A program made the translations under genes and the position numbers. A stretch of DNA of 64,000 bases from Nitratidesulfovibrio termitidis HI1 (GTDB lineage Bacteria; Desulfobacterota; Desulfovibrionia; Desulfovibrionales; Desulfovibrionaceae). Positions 7,069 through 15,067 of this stretch are shown one piece after another (positions within the stretch are counted from its first letter, which is position 1; each line of letters opens with the position of its first letter). The stretch is taken from positions 3,536,404 through 3,600,403 of the forward strand of contig NZ_KI632512.1 of the NCBI RefSeq assembly GCF_000504305.1, given 5' to 3'. The notes beneath the pieces are model-generated. The model did no database searches. It saw only the letters and a list, made by a program, of their open reading frames with translations, and had not been told where the DNA came from.

Positions 7069-8988
7069 ATGAAGCAAGCGCCGCTGTTTCCCGGCGTCGA
7101 GTCGTTGACCATGAACGACATCGTGGCCTGGGCCGGGCACAGGGTGGCATCCCGGGGTCAGAAGTACCAGCGGGACGGCATGGTTGCGGCCATATCCATT
7201 GCTGCGGACGGAACCCTTGTGGCTGATGTGCATGGCAGCGAACCCTATTCGGTCATGGTATCCGTCGGAGAGGGCGGATGTCTCCGGTCTGTCTGCTCCT
7301 GCCCCTACCACATCGACTGCAAGCACGGGGTAGCCGCGCTGCTTGAGTATATCGAACGGATCAATGGCGGCGGGGAAGTACCGTCCGCATCTTTCGGCAC
7401 CTCGTGTTTGCGGGATTCTCATCCCGATGGCGGGGGAGGCCGTTTGCCTGCGACTGGATACGTGGATTCGATTGTTTCCGCGCCGTTGGCGGATGGGGCT
7501 GGTGAGGATTTCCACCTTGAGGAGTACCTTGCCGGGCTGGGCAGGAAGCAACTTGTCGCCTGCGTGGTGCGGCTGGCCGGTGACATTCCGCAACTGCGCT
7601 CGTTCCTGAGAGAAGAGATGCTCGCACGTCGCAAGGACGCCCCAGCCTTGCTCTCGGAACTGCGCCGCGAAATACGGCGAGTCACCCGAATGGAGGCGTG
7701 GAGCGATCCTTGGGCGGGCAGGAGCAATGTTCCCGACTATTCCGGAGTGCGCCGGAAGATGCGCGTGTTACTGGATACCGGGAACTATGATTCCGTACTT
7801 GCGGAAGGAGATAATCTTTTACGGCTCGGGAAAGATCAGATCGAGCACAGCAGTGACGAAGGGGAAACCCGCGATGAAATCGCAAATTGCATTCCCCTTT
7901 TGCTGGAAGCGTTGCGCTGTTGCTCGTTTCCTGTGGCCGAAAAAATTTTATGGACCTTGGATGCCTTGCTTGGGGATGACTACGGCGTTTGTGATTCCCT
8001 GAAGGACTTTCTTGAAGAGGCGCATCCGCCCGCAGCATGGAATCTGGCGGCGGAAAGCCTGGCGGCCAGGCTGGAAAGGCTGCCCGTTACGAAAAATGAC
8101 ATCATGGCGGAATACCGACGTAATGCCGTCAGTGACTGGCTGGCTCGGGCGTTGGAACGCGCCGGACGGGGAGGCGAGATTCTCCGTTTGTATGAAGCGG
8201 AAGCGGAAGCCGCCGGAAGCTACAAGCGGCTTGTCGACCATCTGATGCGTGAGGGCAGGGATGCGGACGCGTTGCGGTGGATAGAGGAGGGCATCAGGAC
8301 GGCGGAAATCAGTGCCGTTGGACGTGTGTGTGGCTTGCGCGACTGCCAGCGCGCAATCCATGCGAAACAGCAGGATTGGCAGTCGCTGCTGCTGCTCGAA
8401 GTCGAAGAATTCCTGCGCAAACCCGATGCCGACAGTTTCGCGGAGTGCCGCGCCGCAGTGCCTACCGGCGACATCTGGCCGGGGGTTCGCCGGGCGCTTC
8501 TGGATTTTCTCATTTCCGGCGGCATGCCGTGGGAACACTCCGATTGGCCTTCCGGACTCCGGAAGCCCGCAATAGAGGGATGCCGCGACCGTGGTGCATC
8601 CGGTTTCCCGATGGTTTTCTCCCTTGTGGCTATTGCGATCCAGGAAAAACATCCGGAAGACGTGGCTCGATGGCATGCCATGCTCCCTGCGGAGAAAGGC
8701 GGCAATCCGTTTCATGATACCGCGGCCATGGCGATGCAACGAAGCTTTCCGGAAAAATCCGTGAAGATATGGCAACGCATTGCCGAAGACTGCATATCCA
8801 GGACAGAAAAACACGCCTACATGGAAGCCGTGAACTATTTGCGGAAAATGCAGAAATTGATGTGCTCCCAAGGATTGGACGCGGAATGGCGAGCGTACGC
8901 CATTTCCCTGAAAACCCGGAATTCCAGAAAAAAACGCTTCCTGGAATTGCTGGATTCGATGGACGAACGCCCCCTCCTGAAACGATAA
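7069..8988 (+). CDS. SWIM zinc-finger protein of unknown function
   Basis: 639 residues from ATG 7069 (GGAG seven bases upstream); the frame extends upstream into the parDE promoter, which is not coding. The SWIM signature is C76-x-C78...C84-x-H86 (CSCPYHIDCKHG), a zinc-binding motif found in DNA- or protein-binding proteins. The rest is a long mostly helical region of repeat-like helices (for example ALRWIEEGIRTAEISAVG) resembling TPR-type scaffolds. There is no nuclease, helicase or ATPase motif. It is flanked by a toxin-antitoxin pair and a Fic gene in an accessory segment, which makes a defence or stress role conceivable but unproven. Confidence 0.75.
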   Translation: MKQAPLFPGVESLTMNDIVAWAGHRVASRGQKYQRDGMVAAISIAADGTLVADVHGSEPYSVMVSVGEGGCLRSVCSCPYHIDCKHGVAALLEYIERINGGGEVPSASFGTSCLRDSHPDGGGGRLPATGYVDSIVSAPLADGAGEDFHLEEYLAGLGRKQLVACVVRLAGDIPQLRSFLREEMLARRKDAPALLSELRREIRRVTRMEAWSDPWAGRSNVPDYSGVRRKMRVLLDTGNYDSVLAEGDNLLRLGKDQIEHSSDEGETRDEIANCIPLLLEALRCCSFPVAEKILWTLDALLGDDYGVCDSLKDFLEEAHPPAAWNLAAESLAARLERLPVTKNDIMAEYRRNAVSDWLARALERAGRGGEILRLYEAEAEAAGSYKRLVDHLMREGRDADALRWIEEGIRTAEISAVGRVCGLRDCQRAIHAKQQDWQSLLLLEVEEFLRKPDADSFAECRAAVPTGDIWPGVRRALLDFLISGGMPWEHSDWPSGLRKPAIEGCRDRGASGFPMVFSLVAIAIQEKHPEDVARWHAMLPAEKGGNPFHDTAAMAMQRSFPEKSVKIWQRIAEDCISRTEKHAYMEAVNYLRKMQKLMCSQGLDAEWRAYAISLKTRNSRKKRFLELLDSMDERPLLKR

Positions 8989-9003
8989 CTACCGCCGTAA
9001 CGG

Positions 9004-9030
9004 GAGTGCCCCCGCATGATCGGGGCGCTC
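9004..9030. terminator. hairpin between the convergent SWIM and Fic genes
   Basis: GAGTGCCCC pairs with GGGGCGCTC (one G-T pair) around a nine-base loop. No long T run on either side. Confidence 0.45.
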
Positions 9031-9036
9031 TGCCTC

Positions 9037-10083
9037 TTACCCAAGCCTGTACCACACCCCCCGGCCCTTGCCCTGCATGGCAAGCTGACCGCTTTCCACC
9101 AACTTGCGGAAGTGTTCCTTCAGGGTGTTCCGGCTGGCCCCGGTCAGAATGGTCATTTCCTTCAGCGTTACCCGGCCATGCGCGCGGGCATGGTCCATGA
9201 TGCGCAGGGAAAGTTCCGGCAGGGTCGCCAGCAGGATGCGTTCCCGCTCCACCTTCCGTTCCAGCCGCTGCATCTGCTGGTGCAGGGCACGCAGAAAGAA
9301 CAGCAGCCAGGGCTGCCAGTCGGGCGTTTCGGTGCGGATGGTCACCTGCGTCTGGCGCAGTGCCAGGTAGTAACCTTCCCTGTTGTTCTCGATGGCGCTT
9401 TCCAGCGAACTGTACGGCGTGTAGCCGTAGCCGCAGCGCAGCAGCAGAAGCGTGATCAGGATGCGCGACAGGCGTCCGTTGCCATCCTGAAAGGGGTGGA
9501 TGGCCAGGAAGGCCACGGTGAAGATGCCGATGACCAGCAGCGGATGCAGGCTTCTGGTTTCCAGCGTGGCGTTGGTCCATTCGACCAGTTCGCGCATCAG
9601 GCGCGGCGTGTCGAAGGGGGCTGCGGTCTCGAAGACGATGCCGATCTGCCGCCCCTCCCCGTCGAAGGCCGCCACGTTGCTCGGCGCGGTCTTGTACCCG
9701 CCCCGATGGCGTTCGTCCTTGTGGCTGTGGCGCAACAGGTCCCGGTGCAACTGGCGGATGTGGTTTTCCGTCAGGGTGATGTGCTCCCATGCCTGAAAGA
9801 TCTGCTCCATGGTCTGCGCGTAGCCTGCCACCTCTTCCTCGTCGCGCGTGGTGAAGGCATGGTCGGAAAGGTGCGCCAGCAGCCGTTCCACCTCGCTGTC
9901 GGACAGCCTGCTGCCCTCGATGCGGGTGGACGAGCCAACGCTTTCGATGGTGGCCACCCGGCGCAGGGCCGAAAGGCGTTCGGGCGCAAGGGTGCCCAGT
10001 GCCTTCCAGGCGCCCTTGAACTCATCTATTTCCGCGATCAGGCCAAGAAATTCCGGCGTGATGCGCAAGGTGGTGGTGATCAT
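9037..10083 (-). CDS. Fic-domain protein with class II inhibitory motif and winged-helix C terminus
   Basis: 348 residues from the ATG at 10083; further starts exist at 10107 and 10119. The Fic core has the complete active motif HPFQDGNGRLSR (residues 196-207), which transfers AMP from ATP to target hydroxyls. An N-terminal (S/T)xxxE(G/N) motif, S52-TRI-E56-G57, marks a class II enzyme held inactive by its own helix. The C terminus (HARAHGRVTLKEMTILTGASRNTLKEHFRKLVESG) is a winged helix-turn-helix, so the protein may bind its own promoter. Repeated CATCCG sites upstream support that and favour the shorter start, which leaves the repeats outside the coding region. Confidence 0.87.
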   Translation of the reverse strand: MITTTLRITPEFLGLIAEIDEFKGAWKALGTLAPERLSALRRVATIESVGSSTRIEGSRLSDSEVERLLAHLSDHAFTTRDEEEVAGYAQTMEQIFQAWEHITLTENHIRQLHRDLLRHSHKDERHRGGYKTAPSNVAAFDGEGRQIGIVFETAAPFDTPRLMRELVEWTNATLETRSLHPLLVIGIFTVAFLAIHPFQDGNGRLSRILITLLLLRCGYGYTPYSSLESAIENNREGYYLALRQTQVTIRTETPDWQPWLLFFLRALHQQMQRLERKVERERILLATLPELSLRIMDHARAHGRVTLKEMTILTGASRNTLKEHFRKLVESGQLAMQGKGRGVWYRLG

Positions 10084-10094
10084 GTCCGTATGTT

Positions 10095-10145
10095 CATCCG
10101 AAAACATCCGATTCGTCAATCCATAATTGCATCCGTTTTCATCCG
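10095..10145 (-). promoter_or_regulatory. paired CATCCG repeats upstream of the Fic gene
   Basis: CATCCG at 10095, 10105, 10130 and 10140: two 16-bp pairs, each with 10-bp phasing, the pairs 35 bp apart. A TTGACG hexamer on the minus strand (10114-10119) lies between the pairs and may be a -35 element. Likely operator for the Fic protein's own winged helix. Confidence 0.5.
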
Positions 10146-10286
10146 ATTATGGGCGGCAATGTGGCGCGATCATCCCCCCGTGGTCCTGTCGCCTTCAACA
10201 CTCCCCATCACATTGACGCCACCCCGCCGAGTTTCTATGAGTGGCGGGTGCGTACTCCCAGCAGCAAACCGGCATTCCGGCCAGCC

Positions 10287-12155
10287 ATGAACGGCCCCGG
10301 CCCTGCGACCAGCAGCATCCTGCCGGGCGTGGTCCGTGTGCTTGCCCTTGTCGTTGCGCTGTCCCTCGCCTCCACGGTCCCCCCGGCCCGTGCCGCTACC
10401 CCGCACGCCGTCCAGTCCGTGGAAGCAGCCGCTGCCCAACGCGCCCTCATCATCGGCGGCGACAGAAACTATCCGCCCTACGAATATCTGGACGACAAGG
10501 GCCAGCCCACCGGCTTCAACGTGGACCTTTCACGCGCGGTGGGAGAGGCCATGGGCGTGCCCGTGCGGTTCGTGCTCATGGACTGGTCGCGCCTGCACAC
10601 CGCCCTTGCCGACGGCACGGTGGATGCCCTGCAACGCACCCCGTATTCCAACCTGTGGCTGCGCGAGGCGGAACTGACCCCGCCGCACACCACCATCAAC
10701 CACGCCATCTTCGCCCGCAAGGGCACGCCCGCCGTCTCGTCGCTGGAAGAACTGGCCGGAAGGAAGGTCATCGTGCACCCCGGCGGCAGCATCAACGACA
10801 TCCTCGACGGCATGGGCTACGAGAAGGACCTGATCTTTTCCAAGACTCCCGTGGGCGGGCTGCGCCGCCTTGCCGGGGGCGAGGCCGACTACGCAGTGGT
10901 GGCCATGCTGCCCGGCATGTTCACGCTGGAGCATGACGGCATCGACAACGTGCGCGTGGTGGCCAAGAGCGTCACCAGCCAGCCCTACGGTTTTGCCGTG
11001 CGCCACGGCGACGAGGCCACCTTGGCCCTGCTGGGCGAAGGGCTGGCGCTGGTCAAGCAGTCCGGCCGCTACCAGGAACTGCGCCGCAAGTGGTTTGGCG
11101 TCATGGACACGGAGGGCATCTCCGCCCGGGTGGTGGCGCGCTACGCCGCCGTGGTGCTGGGACCGCTGCTGCTTCTGTTGTGCGCGGCGGCGCTGTGGAC
11201 GCGTTCGCTCAAGCGGCAGGTGGACCAGCGCACCCGCTCGCTCTCCGACGCCCTTTCGCAACTGCGCGAGAATCAGCAGCAACTGGTGCAGGCCGACAAG
11301 ATGGCCGCCCTGGGGGTGCTGGTTTCCGGCGTGGCGCACGAGATCAACAACCCCAACGGGCTGATCCTGGTCAACGTGCCCATCCTCAAGAAGCTGAACG
11401 CAGAGGCCATGCGTGTGCTGGACGAGGTGTACAGCGAAAAGGGCGACTTTGCGCTGGGCGGCAGCAGCTATTCGCGCATCCGCGACAAGTTGCCCCGCAT
11501 CGTCGAGGTGGTGGAGGAAAGCGCCCAGCGTATCCGGCGCATCGTGGACGACCTGCGCGACTTTTCGCGCGTGGCCCCGGCCAGCGACCATCAGCCCTTC
11601 GACCTTGGCGAGGTGGCGCAGAAGGCCATCCGGCTGGTGGGCAGTTCCATCAACAAGGCCACGTCGCGGTTCGATACGGATTTCGCCCCCGACCTGCCGC
11701 CGGTATGGGGCAACCCCTCGCGCATGGAGCAGGTGGTGGTGAACGTGCTGCTGAACGCCTGCCAGGCCCTGCCCGCGCCGGAAGACGGCGGGGTGGGGGA
11801 GGGGGGAGGCCTGCGCGACCCACGTGACCAGCGTGACCCACATGTCCCACATGTCCCACATGACGGGCGCGACCGACGTGACAGGGGCATCACCGTGACC
11901 ACCGCCGCAGGGCCGGACGGCAGGTCGGTGGTGCTCACCGTGGCGGACGAAGGCGTGGGCATCGCGCCACAGGACATCCCCCGCCTGACCGACCCCTTCT
12001 TCACCACCAAGCGCGCCAGCGGCGGCACGGGGCTGGGGCTTTCCGTCTCGGCGGGCATCGTGCAGGAGCACGGCGGCAGCCTGGACTTCACTTCCGAACC
12101 GGGCCGGGGCACCACCGTGCGCCTTGTGCTGCCCGTGGCAGGCGGCGCGTCATGA
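10287..12155 (+). CDS. sensor histidine kinase with periplasmic solute-binding domain
   Basis: 622 residues. The start at 10287 has no strong SD and was chosen because a signal-anchor (VVRVLALVVALSLAS) follows. Residues about 52-270 are a family-3 solute-binding domain (ALIIGGDRNYPPYEYLDDKGQPTG), placed in the periplasm as the sensor. A transmembrane helix lies at 288-304, then a coiled coil. The H box has His351 (SGVAHEINNPNG), followed by an ATPase with an N box (NVLLNACQAL) and TGLGLSVSAG. Between N box and G1 box sits a roughly 35-residue low-complexity insert encoded by a 9-bp repeat array (11815-11886). It overlaps the response-regulator gene by four bases (ATGA), so they form one two-component operon. 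The ligand may be an amino acid; unknown. Confidence 0.85.
   Translation: MNGPGPATSSILPGVVRVLALVVALSLASTVPPARAATPHAVQSVEAAAAQRALIIGGDRNYPPYEYLDDKGQPTGFNVDLSRAVGEAMGVPVRFVLMDWSRLHTALADGTVDALQRTPYSNLWLREAELTPPHTTINHAIFARKGTPAVSSLEELAGRKVIVHPGGSINDILDGMGYEKDLIFSKTPVGGLRRLAGGEADYAVVAMLPGMFTLEHDGIDNVRVVAKSVTSQPYGFAVRHGDEATLALLGEGLALVKQSGRYQELRRKWFGVMDTEGISARVVARYAAVVLGPLLLLLCAAALWTRSLKRQVDQRTRSLSDALSQLRENQQQLVQADKMAALGVLVSGVAHEINNPNGLILVNVPILKKLNAEAMRVLDEVYSEKGDFALGGSSYSRIRDKLPRIVEVVEESAQRIRRIVDDLRDFSRVAPASDHQPFDLGEVAQKAIRLVGSSINKATSRFDTDFAPDLPPVWGNPSRMEQVVVNVLLNACQALPAPEDGGVGEGGGLRDPRDQRDPHVPHVPHDGRDRRDRGITVTTAAGPDGRSVVLTVADEGVGIAPQDIPRLTDPFFTTKRASGGTGLGLSVSAGIVQEHGGSLDFTSEPGRGTTVRLVLPVAGGAS
11815..11886 (+). 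repeat. 9-bp tandem array, 8 degenerate units, in-frame
   Basis: Units in strict 9-bp register, for example GTGACCCAC, ATGTCCCAC (twice exact), ATGACGGGC. Encodes tripeptide-type repeats inside the kinase ATPase domain. Confidence 0.7.
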
Positions 12156-13600
12156 GCGGATACTGCCCGAACACCCCGGAAAGCCTCGCGGCCCCCGGCA
12201 TCCTGCTGGTGGACGACGAGGCGGACTGGCTGGCCTCCATGACCCTGCTGCTGGAATTTTCCGCCGGGCTGTCCGACGTGCGCGCCTGCCAGGACAGCCG
12301 ACAGGTCATGGACATTCTGGACGCGGGGGGCATCGGCCTCGTGCTGCTGGACCTGACCATGCCGCACGTTTCCGGCGCCGATCTGCTGGCCGCCATTGCC
12401 GAACGCCACCCCGACGTGTGCTGCATCGTGCTTTCGGGCATGAACCAGCTGACCACCGCCGTGGAATGCATGCGCCTTGGCGCGTACGACTACTACGTCA
12501 AGACCGACGACGAATCGCGCATCGTGGGCGGCATCCTGCGGGCCATGCACATGCTGGAACTGCGCGCCGAAAACCGCGAGGTGGCCAGCCGCCTTGTCTC
12601 CGGGCAATTGCGCCAGCCAGAGGCCTTTGCCGCCATCCACACCCGCAGCGCAGCCATGCATGCCATTTTCGCCTACATCGAGGCCGTGGCCAGAAGCCCC
12701 CGGCCCCTGCTGGTCACCGGCGAATCTGGCGTGGGCAAGGAGAGTCTGGTGCGTGCCGCCCACGAACTGAGCGGCAGGCGCGGCCCGCTGGTGGCCCTGA
12801 ACGTGGCCGGGCTGGACGACGCGGTGTTTGCCGACACGCTGTTCGGTCACGTGCGCGGGGCCTTCACCGGGGCGGACGCGCCGCGCCGGGGGCTGGTGGA
12901 AGAGGCGGCGGACGGCACGCTGTTCCTCGACGAGATCGGCGATTTGTCCATCGCCTCGCAGGTCAAGCTGCTGCGCCTGCTGCAAGAGGGCGAATACTAC
13001 CCGCTGGGCAGCGATCAGCCGCGCAGGCTGTGCGCCCGCGTCATTGCCGCCACCCACGCGGACCTTGCCGCAAGCGAGCGGGAAGGGCGCTTCCGGCGCG
13101 ACCTGTTCTTTCGCCTGCGCACCCACCATGTGGCCGTGCCGCCCCTGCGCGAGCGGCCTGAAGACATTGCCCCGCTGCTGGACCATTTTCTGGGCGAGGC
13201 GGCGGCAGCCATGGGCAAGCGCAAACCCACCCCGCCGCCGGAACTGGCCGCGCTGCTGGCCGCGTATCCCTTCCCCGGCAACGTGCGCGAACTGGCGGCC
13301 ATGGCCTACGACGCGGTCAGCCTGCACACCGGGCGCATGCTGTCCATGGACGCCTTCAAGCGGCACATCGGCACGCCGGAAGCGGCAACCGCCATGGCCG
13401 TTGCCGTGGCGGAGGGCGACAACCCCTTTGCCGGGCTGCCCACCCTGCCCAGCTTTGCCCAGGCGGAGCGGCTGCTGCTGGACGAGGCCATGGCCCGTTC
13501 CGGCGGGCGGCAGACCCTGGCCGCGCGGCTGCTGGGGGTCACCCAGTCCGCCCTGTCCAAGCGCCTGAAGGCACAACGCCGCGACGACGACGCCAGCTGA
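12152..13600 (+). CDS. sigma54-dependent response regulator (NtrC-like)
   Basis: 482 residues. Receiver domain 1-125 with phosphoacceptor Asp67 in VLLDLTMPHVSG and acidic pair D21-D22. AAA+ domain with Walker A GESGVGKE (190-197), the sigma54-contacting GAFTGAD loop (236-242) and Walker B LFLDEIGD (257-264). A Fis-type helix-turn-helix (QTLAARLLGVTQSALSKRL) closes the protein. All residues needed for phosphorylation and sigma54 activation are present. Translation is coupled to the kinase by an ATGA overlap. The nearest downstream gene, the PstS-like protein at 13965, has a sigma54-type promoter and is the obvious candidate target. Confidence 0.9.
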   Translation: MSGYCPNTPESLAAPGILLVDDEADWLASMTLLLEFSAGLSDVRACQDSRQVMDILDAGGIGLVLLDLTMPHVSGADLLAAIAERHPDVCCIVLSGMNQLTTAVECMRLGAYDYYVKTDDESRIVGGILRAMHMLELRAENREVASRLVSGQLRQPEAFAAIHTRSAAMHAIFAYIEAVARSPRPLLVTGESGVGKESLVRAAHELSGRRGPLVALNVAGLDDAVFADTLFGHVRGAFTGADAPRRGLVEEAADGTLFLDEIGDLSIASQVKLLRLLQEGEYYPLGSDQPRRLCARVIAATHADLAASEREGRFRRDLFFRLRTHHVAVPPLRERPEDIAPLLDHFLGEAAAAMGKRKPTPPPELAALLAAYPFPGNVRELAAMAYDAVSLHTGRMLSMDAFKRHIGTPEAATAMAVAVAEGDNPFAGLPTLPSFAQAERLLLDEAMARSGGRQTLAARLLGVTQSALSKRLKAQRRDDDAS

Positions 13601-13699
13601 CGCATTCCCCCGCCATTCTTCCCTTTCATCTGCGCCATCGGATTTCCCCGCCGCCGTGTCCCGGCGATGGGGTATTCCGAATGGCATGGCATGCCGTTG

Positions 13700-13737
13700 G
13701 GCAAGCCGCGCCGATACGGCGTGAACGCTTGCCTTTT
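13700..13737 (+). terminator. terminator of the two-component operon
   Basis: GGCAAGC (13700-13706) and GCTTGCC (13727-13733) with an inner GCCGATACGGC hairpin, followed by TTTTCC. Confidence 0.55.
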
Positions 13738-13848
13738 CCGTTTTCGGCGGAATTCCATTCCATGCGGCATACCCCTTCGTGCCTTTCCTCCTTCTGATTT
13801 GTTCAAATAATCACATTGATTCTACATTGTTGCCGGAACGCTTCGGGC

Positions 13849-13863
13849 TGGCATCGTACCTGC
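13849..13863 (+). promoter_or_regulatory. sigma54-type -24/-12 promoter before the PstS-like gene
   Basis: TGGCATCGTACCTGC has GG and GC separated by ten bases and matches TGGCAcgNNNNtTGC at the key positions. It is about 100 bp upstream of the ATG at 13965 and follows a gene for a sigma54 activator. Confidence 0.5.
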
Positions 13864-13964
13864 TTTGGGTGTTGCGACCACAGACGGGCGGATGGGCTGC
13901 ATCGTCCCGCCGTGGCGCGCGTGGCATGGGGTCGCGCGTGGCAACGAACGAAGAAGGAGTGCGT

Positions 13965-14825
13965 ATGCAACAGGCTGGTGCAATCAAGACCGCCGCGCGG
14001 CGGGGGCTGTCCGGCGTGCTGAAGCTGGCCGCGGCATGGGCCGTGGCGCTGGGCGTGGCTGTTTCTCCCGCCACCCCTGCGTGGGCAGCGGGAGACTCGG
14101 TGCCGCTGACCTACGAAGGGGCCAGCACCGTCGGCGGGGTAATCCTGCCGGAGGCCACAAAGCTGTTCACGGCAAAGTCGGGCGTGCAGTTCGGCGCCAT
14201 CGGCACCGCCGGTGCGGGCGCGGGCTTCAAGGCGGTGGTGGCGGGCAAGGTGTCGTTCGGCGGCCTGGCCAGCGAACCCACCGCGCAGGAAAAGGCCCAG
14301 CTCACCGACATCGTGGTCATCGGCTACGACGTCATGGGCGTGTTCGTGCACGGCGCGAACCCCATCAAGGGCCTGAGCATGACCCAGCTCAAGGACATCT
14401 TTTCCGGCAAGGCCACCAACTGGAAGGACGTGGGCGGGGCCGACGCCCCGATCACCGTGTACAGCGAAAAGCTGGACGGGGGCCGGGCCACGGTGAAGGC
14501 CTTCAAGTCCATGGTGCTGGGCGACACCCCCTACGGCCCGGTGAAGGAACTGGACGACGCCACCGACTGCGTGGCCGACGTGGTGAAGGACGCCGGGGGC
14601 ATTACCGCCGCATCCATGTCCTTTGCCCTGCCCGGCGCGGTGGCCGTGCCCGTGAACGGCGCCAGGCCCGATGCGGCTGGCGTGCGCTCCGGGGCCTACC
14701 CGCTGAAGCGTCCCCTTTCGCTCATCGCCGTCAATCCGTCCGCCGACGTCAAGGCGTTCTTCGAATTCATGCTCACGCCCCCGGCGCAGGCCGTGGTGGC
14801 GAAGTCGTTCGTTCCCGCGAAGTAG
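13965..14825 (+). CDS. PstS-like periplasmic substrate-binding protein
   Basis: 286 residues. ATG 13965 with AAGGAG SD. Signal peptide in residues 1-39 (LKLAAAWAVALGVAVSPATPAWA). The mature part follows the phosphate-binding family: YEGASTVGGVILPEATKLF, a glycine-rich phosphate-loop-like IGTAGAGAGF, then the PBP-like motif PIKGLSMTQLKDIFSGKATNWKD. It is probably a phosphate or other oxyanion binder in the periplasm. No ABC permease or ATPase genes follow, so it is either an orphan feeding a distant transporter or a sensor partner of the adjacent two-component system. Its stop codon abuts a palindromic repeat element. Confidence 0.8.
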   Translation: MQQAGAIKTAARRGLSGVLKLAAAWAVALGVAVSPATPAWAAGDSVPLTYEGASTVGGVILPEATKLFTAKSGVQFGAIGTAGAGAGFKAVVAGKVSFGGLASEPTAQEKAQLTDIVVIGYDVMGVFVHGANPIKGLSMTQLKDIFSGKATNWKDVGGADAPITVYSEKLDGGRATVKAFKSMVLGDTPYGPVKELDDATDCVADVVKDAGGITAASMSFALPGAVAVPVNGARPDAAGVRSGAYPLKRPLSLIAVNPSADVKAFFEFMLTPPAQAVVAKSFVPAK

Positions 14826-15005
14826 GGGCAAATCGTTTTTTTGCTCGTTGGCGTCGTCAAACTTCGCCTGCCATAGCTCTGCTGTCCTTATCCGTAAGGT
14901 TCGCTTCACTCACCTAACGGCTAAGGCTCGGTTGAATACGATAAGAGTATGCGCCCTCATGGCAGGCTTGTTTTCCTCGCCAACAAACAAAAATCCTGAT
15001 TTGGC
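14826..15005. repeat. MITE-like palindromic element, copy 1 (about 180 bp)
   Basis: The left arm (TTGGCGTCGTCAAACTTCGC) and the right arm are imperfect inverted repeats, and the core contains ATCCGTAAGGTTCGCTTCAC-type sequence shared with copies at 35542 and 49910. It begins directly after the stop codon of the PstS-like gene. Non-coding. Confidence 0.75.
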
Positions 15006-15067
15006 CTCACTCGCATGATCGACGACACATCCCCGTGCAACCGACAACACAAGGAAGGCGTTTTCCG

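Larger units (their letters stand above)
13601..13964. other. intergenic region, 364 bp, terminator and sigma54 promoter
   Basis: Contains the terminator at 13700-13737, an AT-rich stretch (13800-13835) that could hold activator sites, and the sigma54-type promoter at 13849-13863. No gene is seen. Confidence 0.5.
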
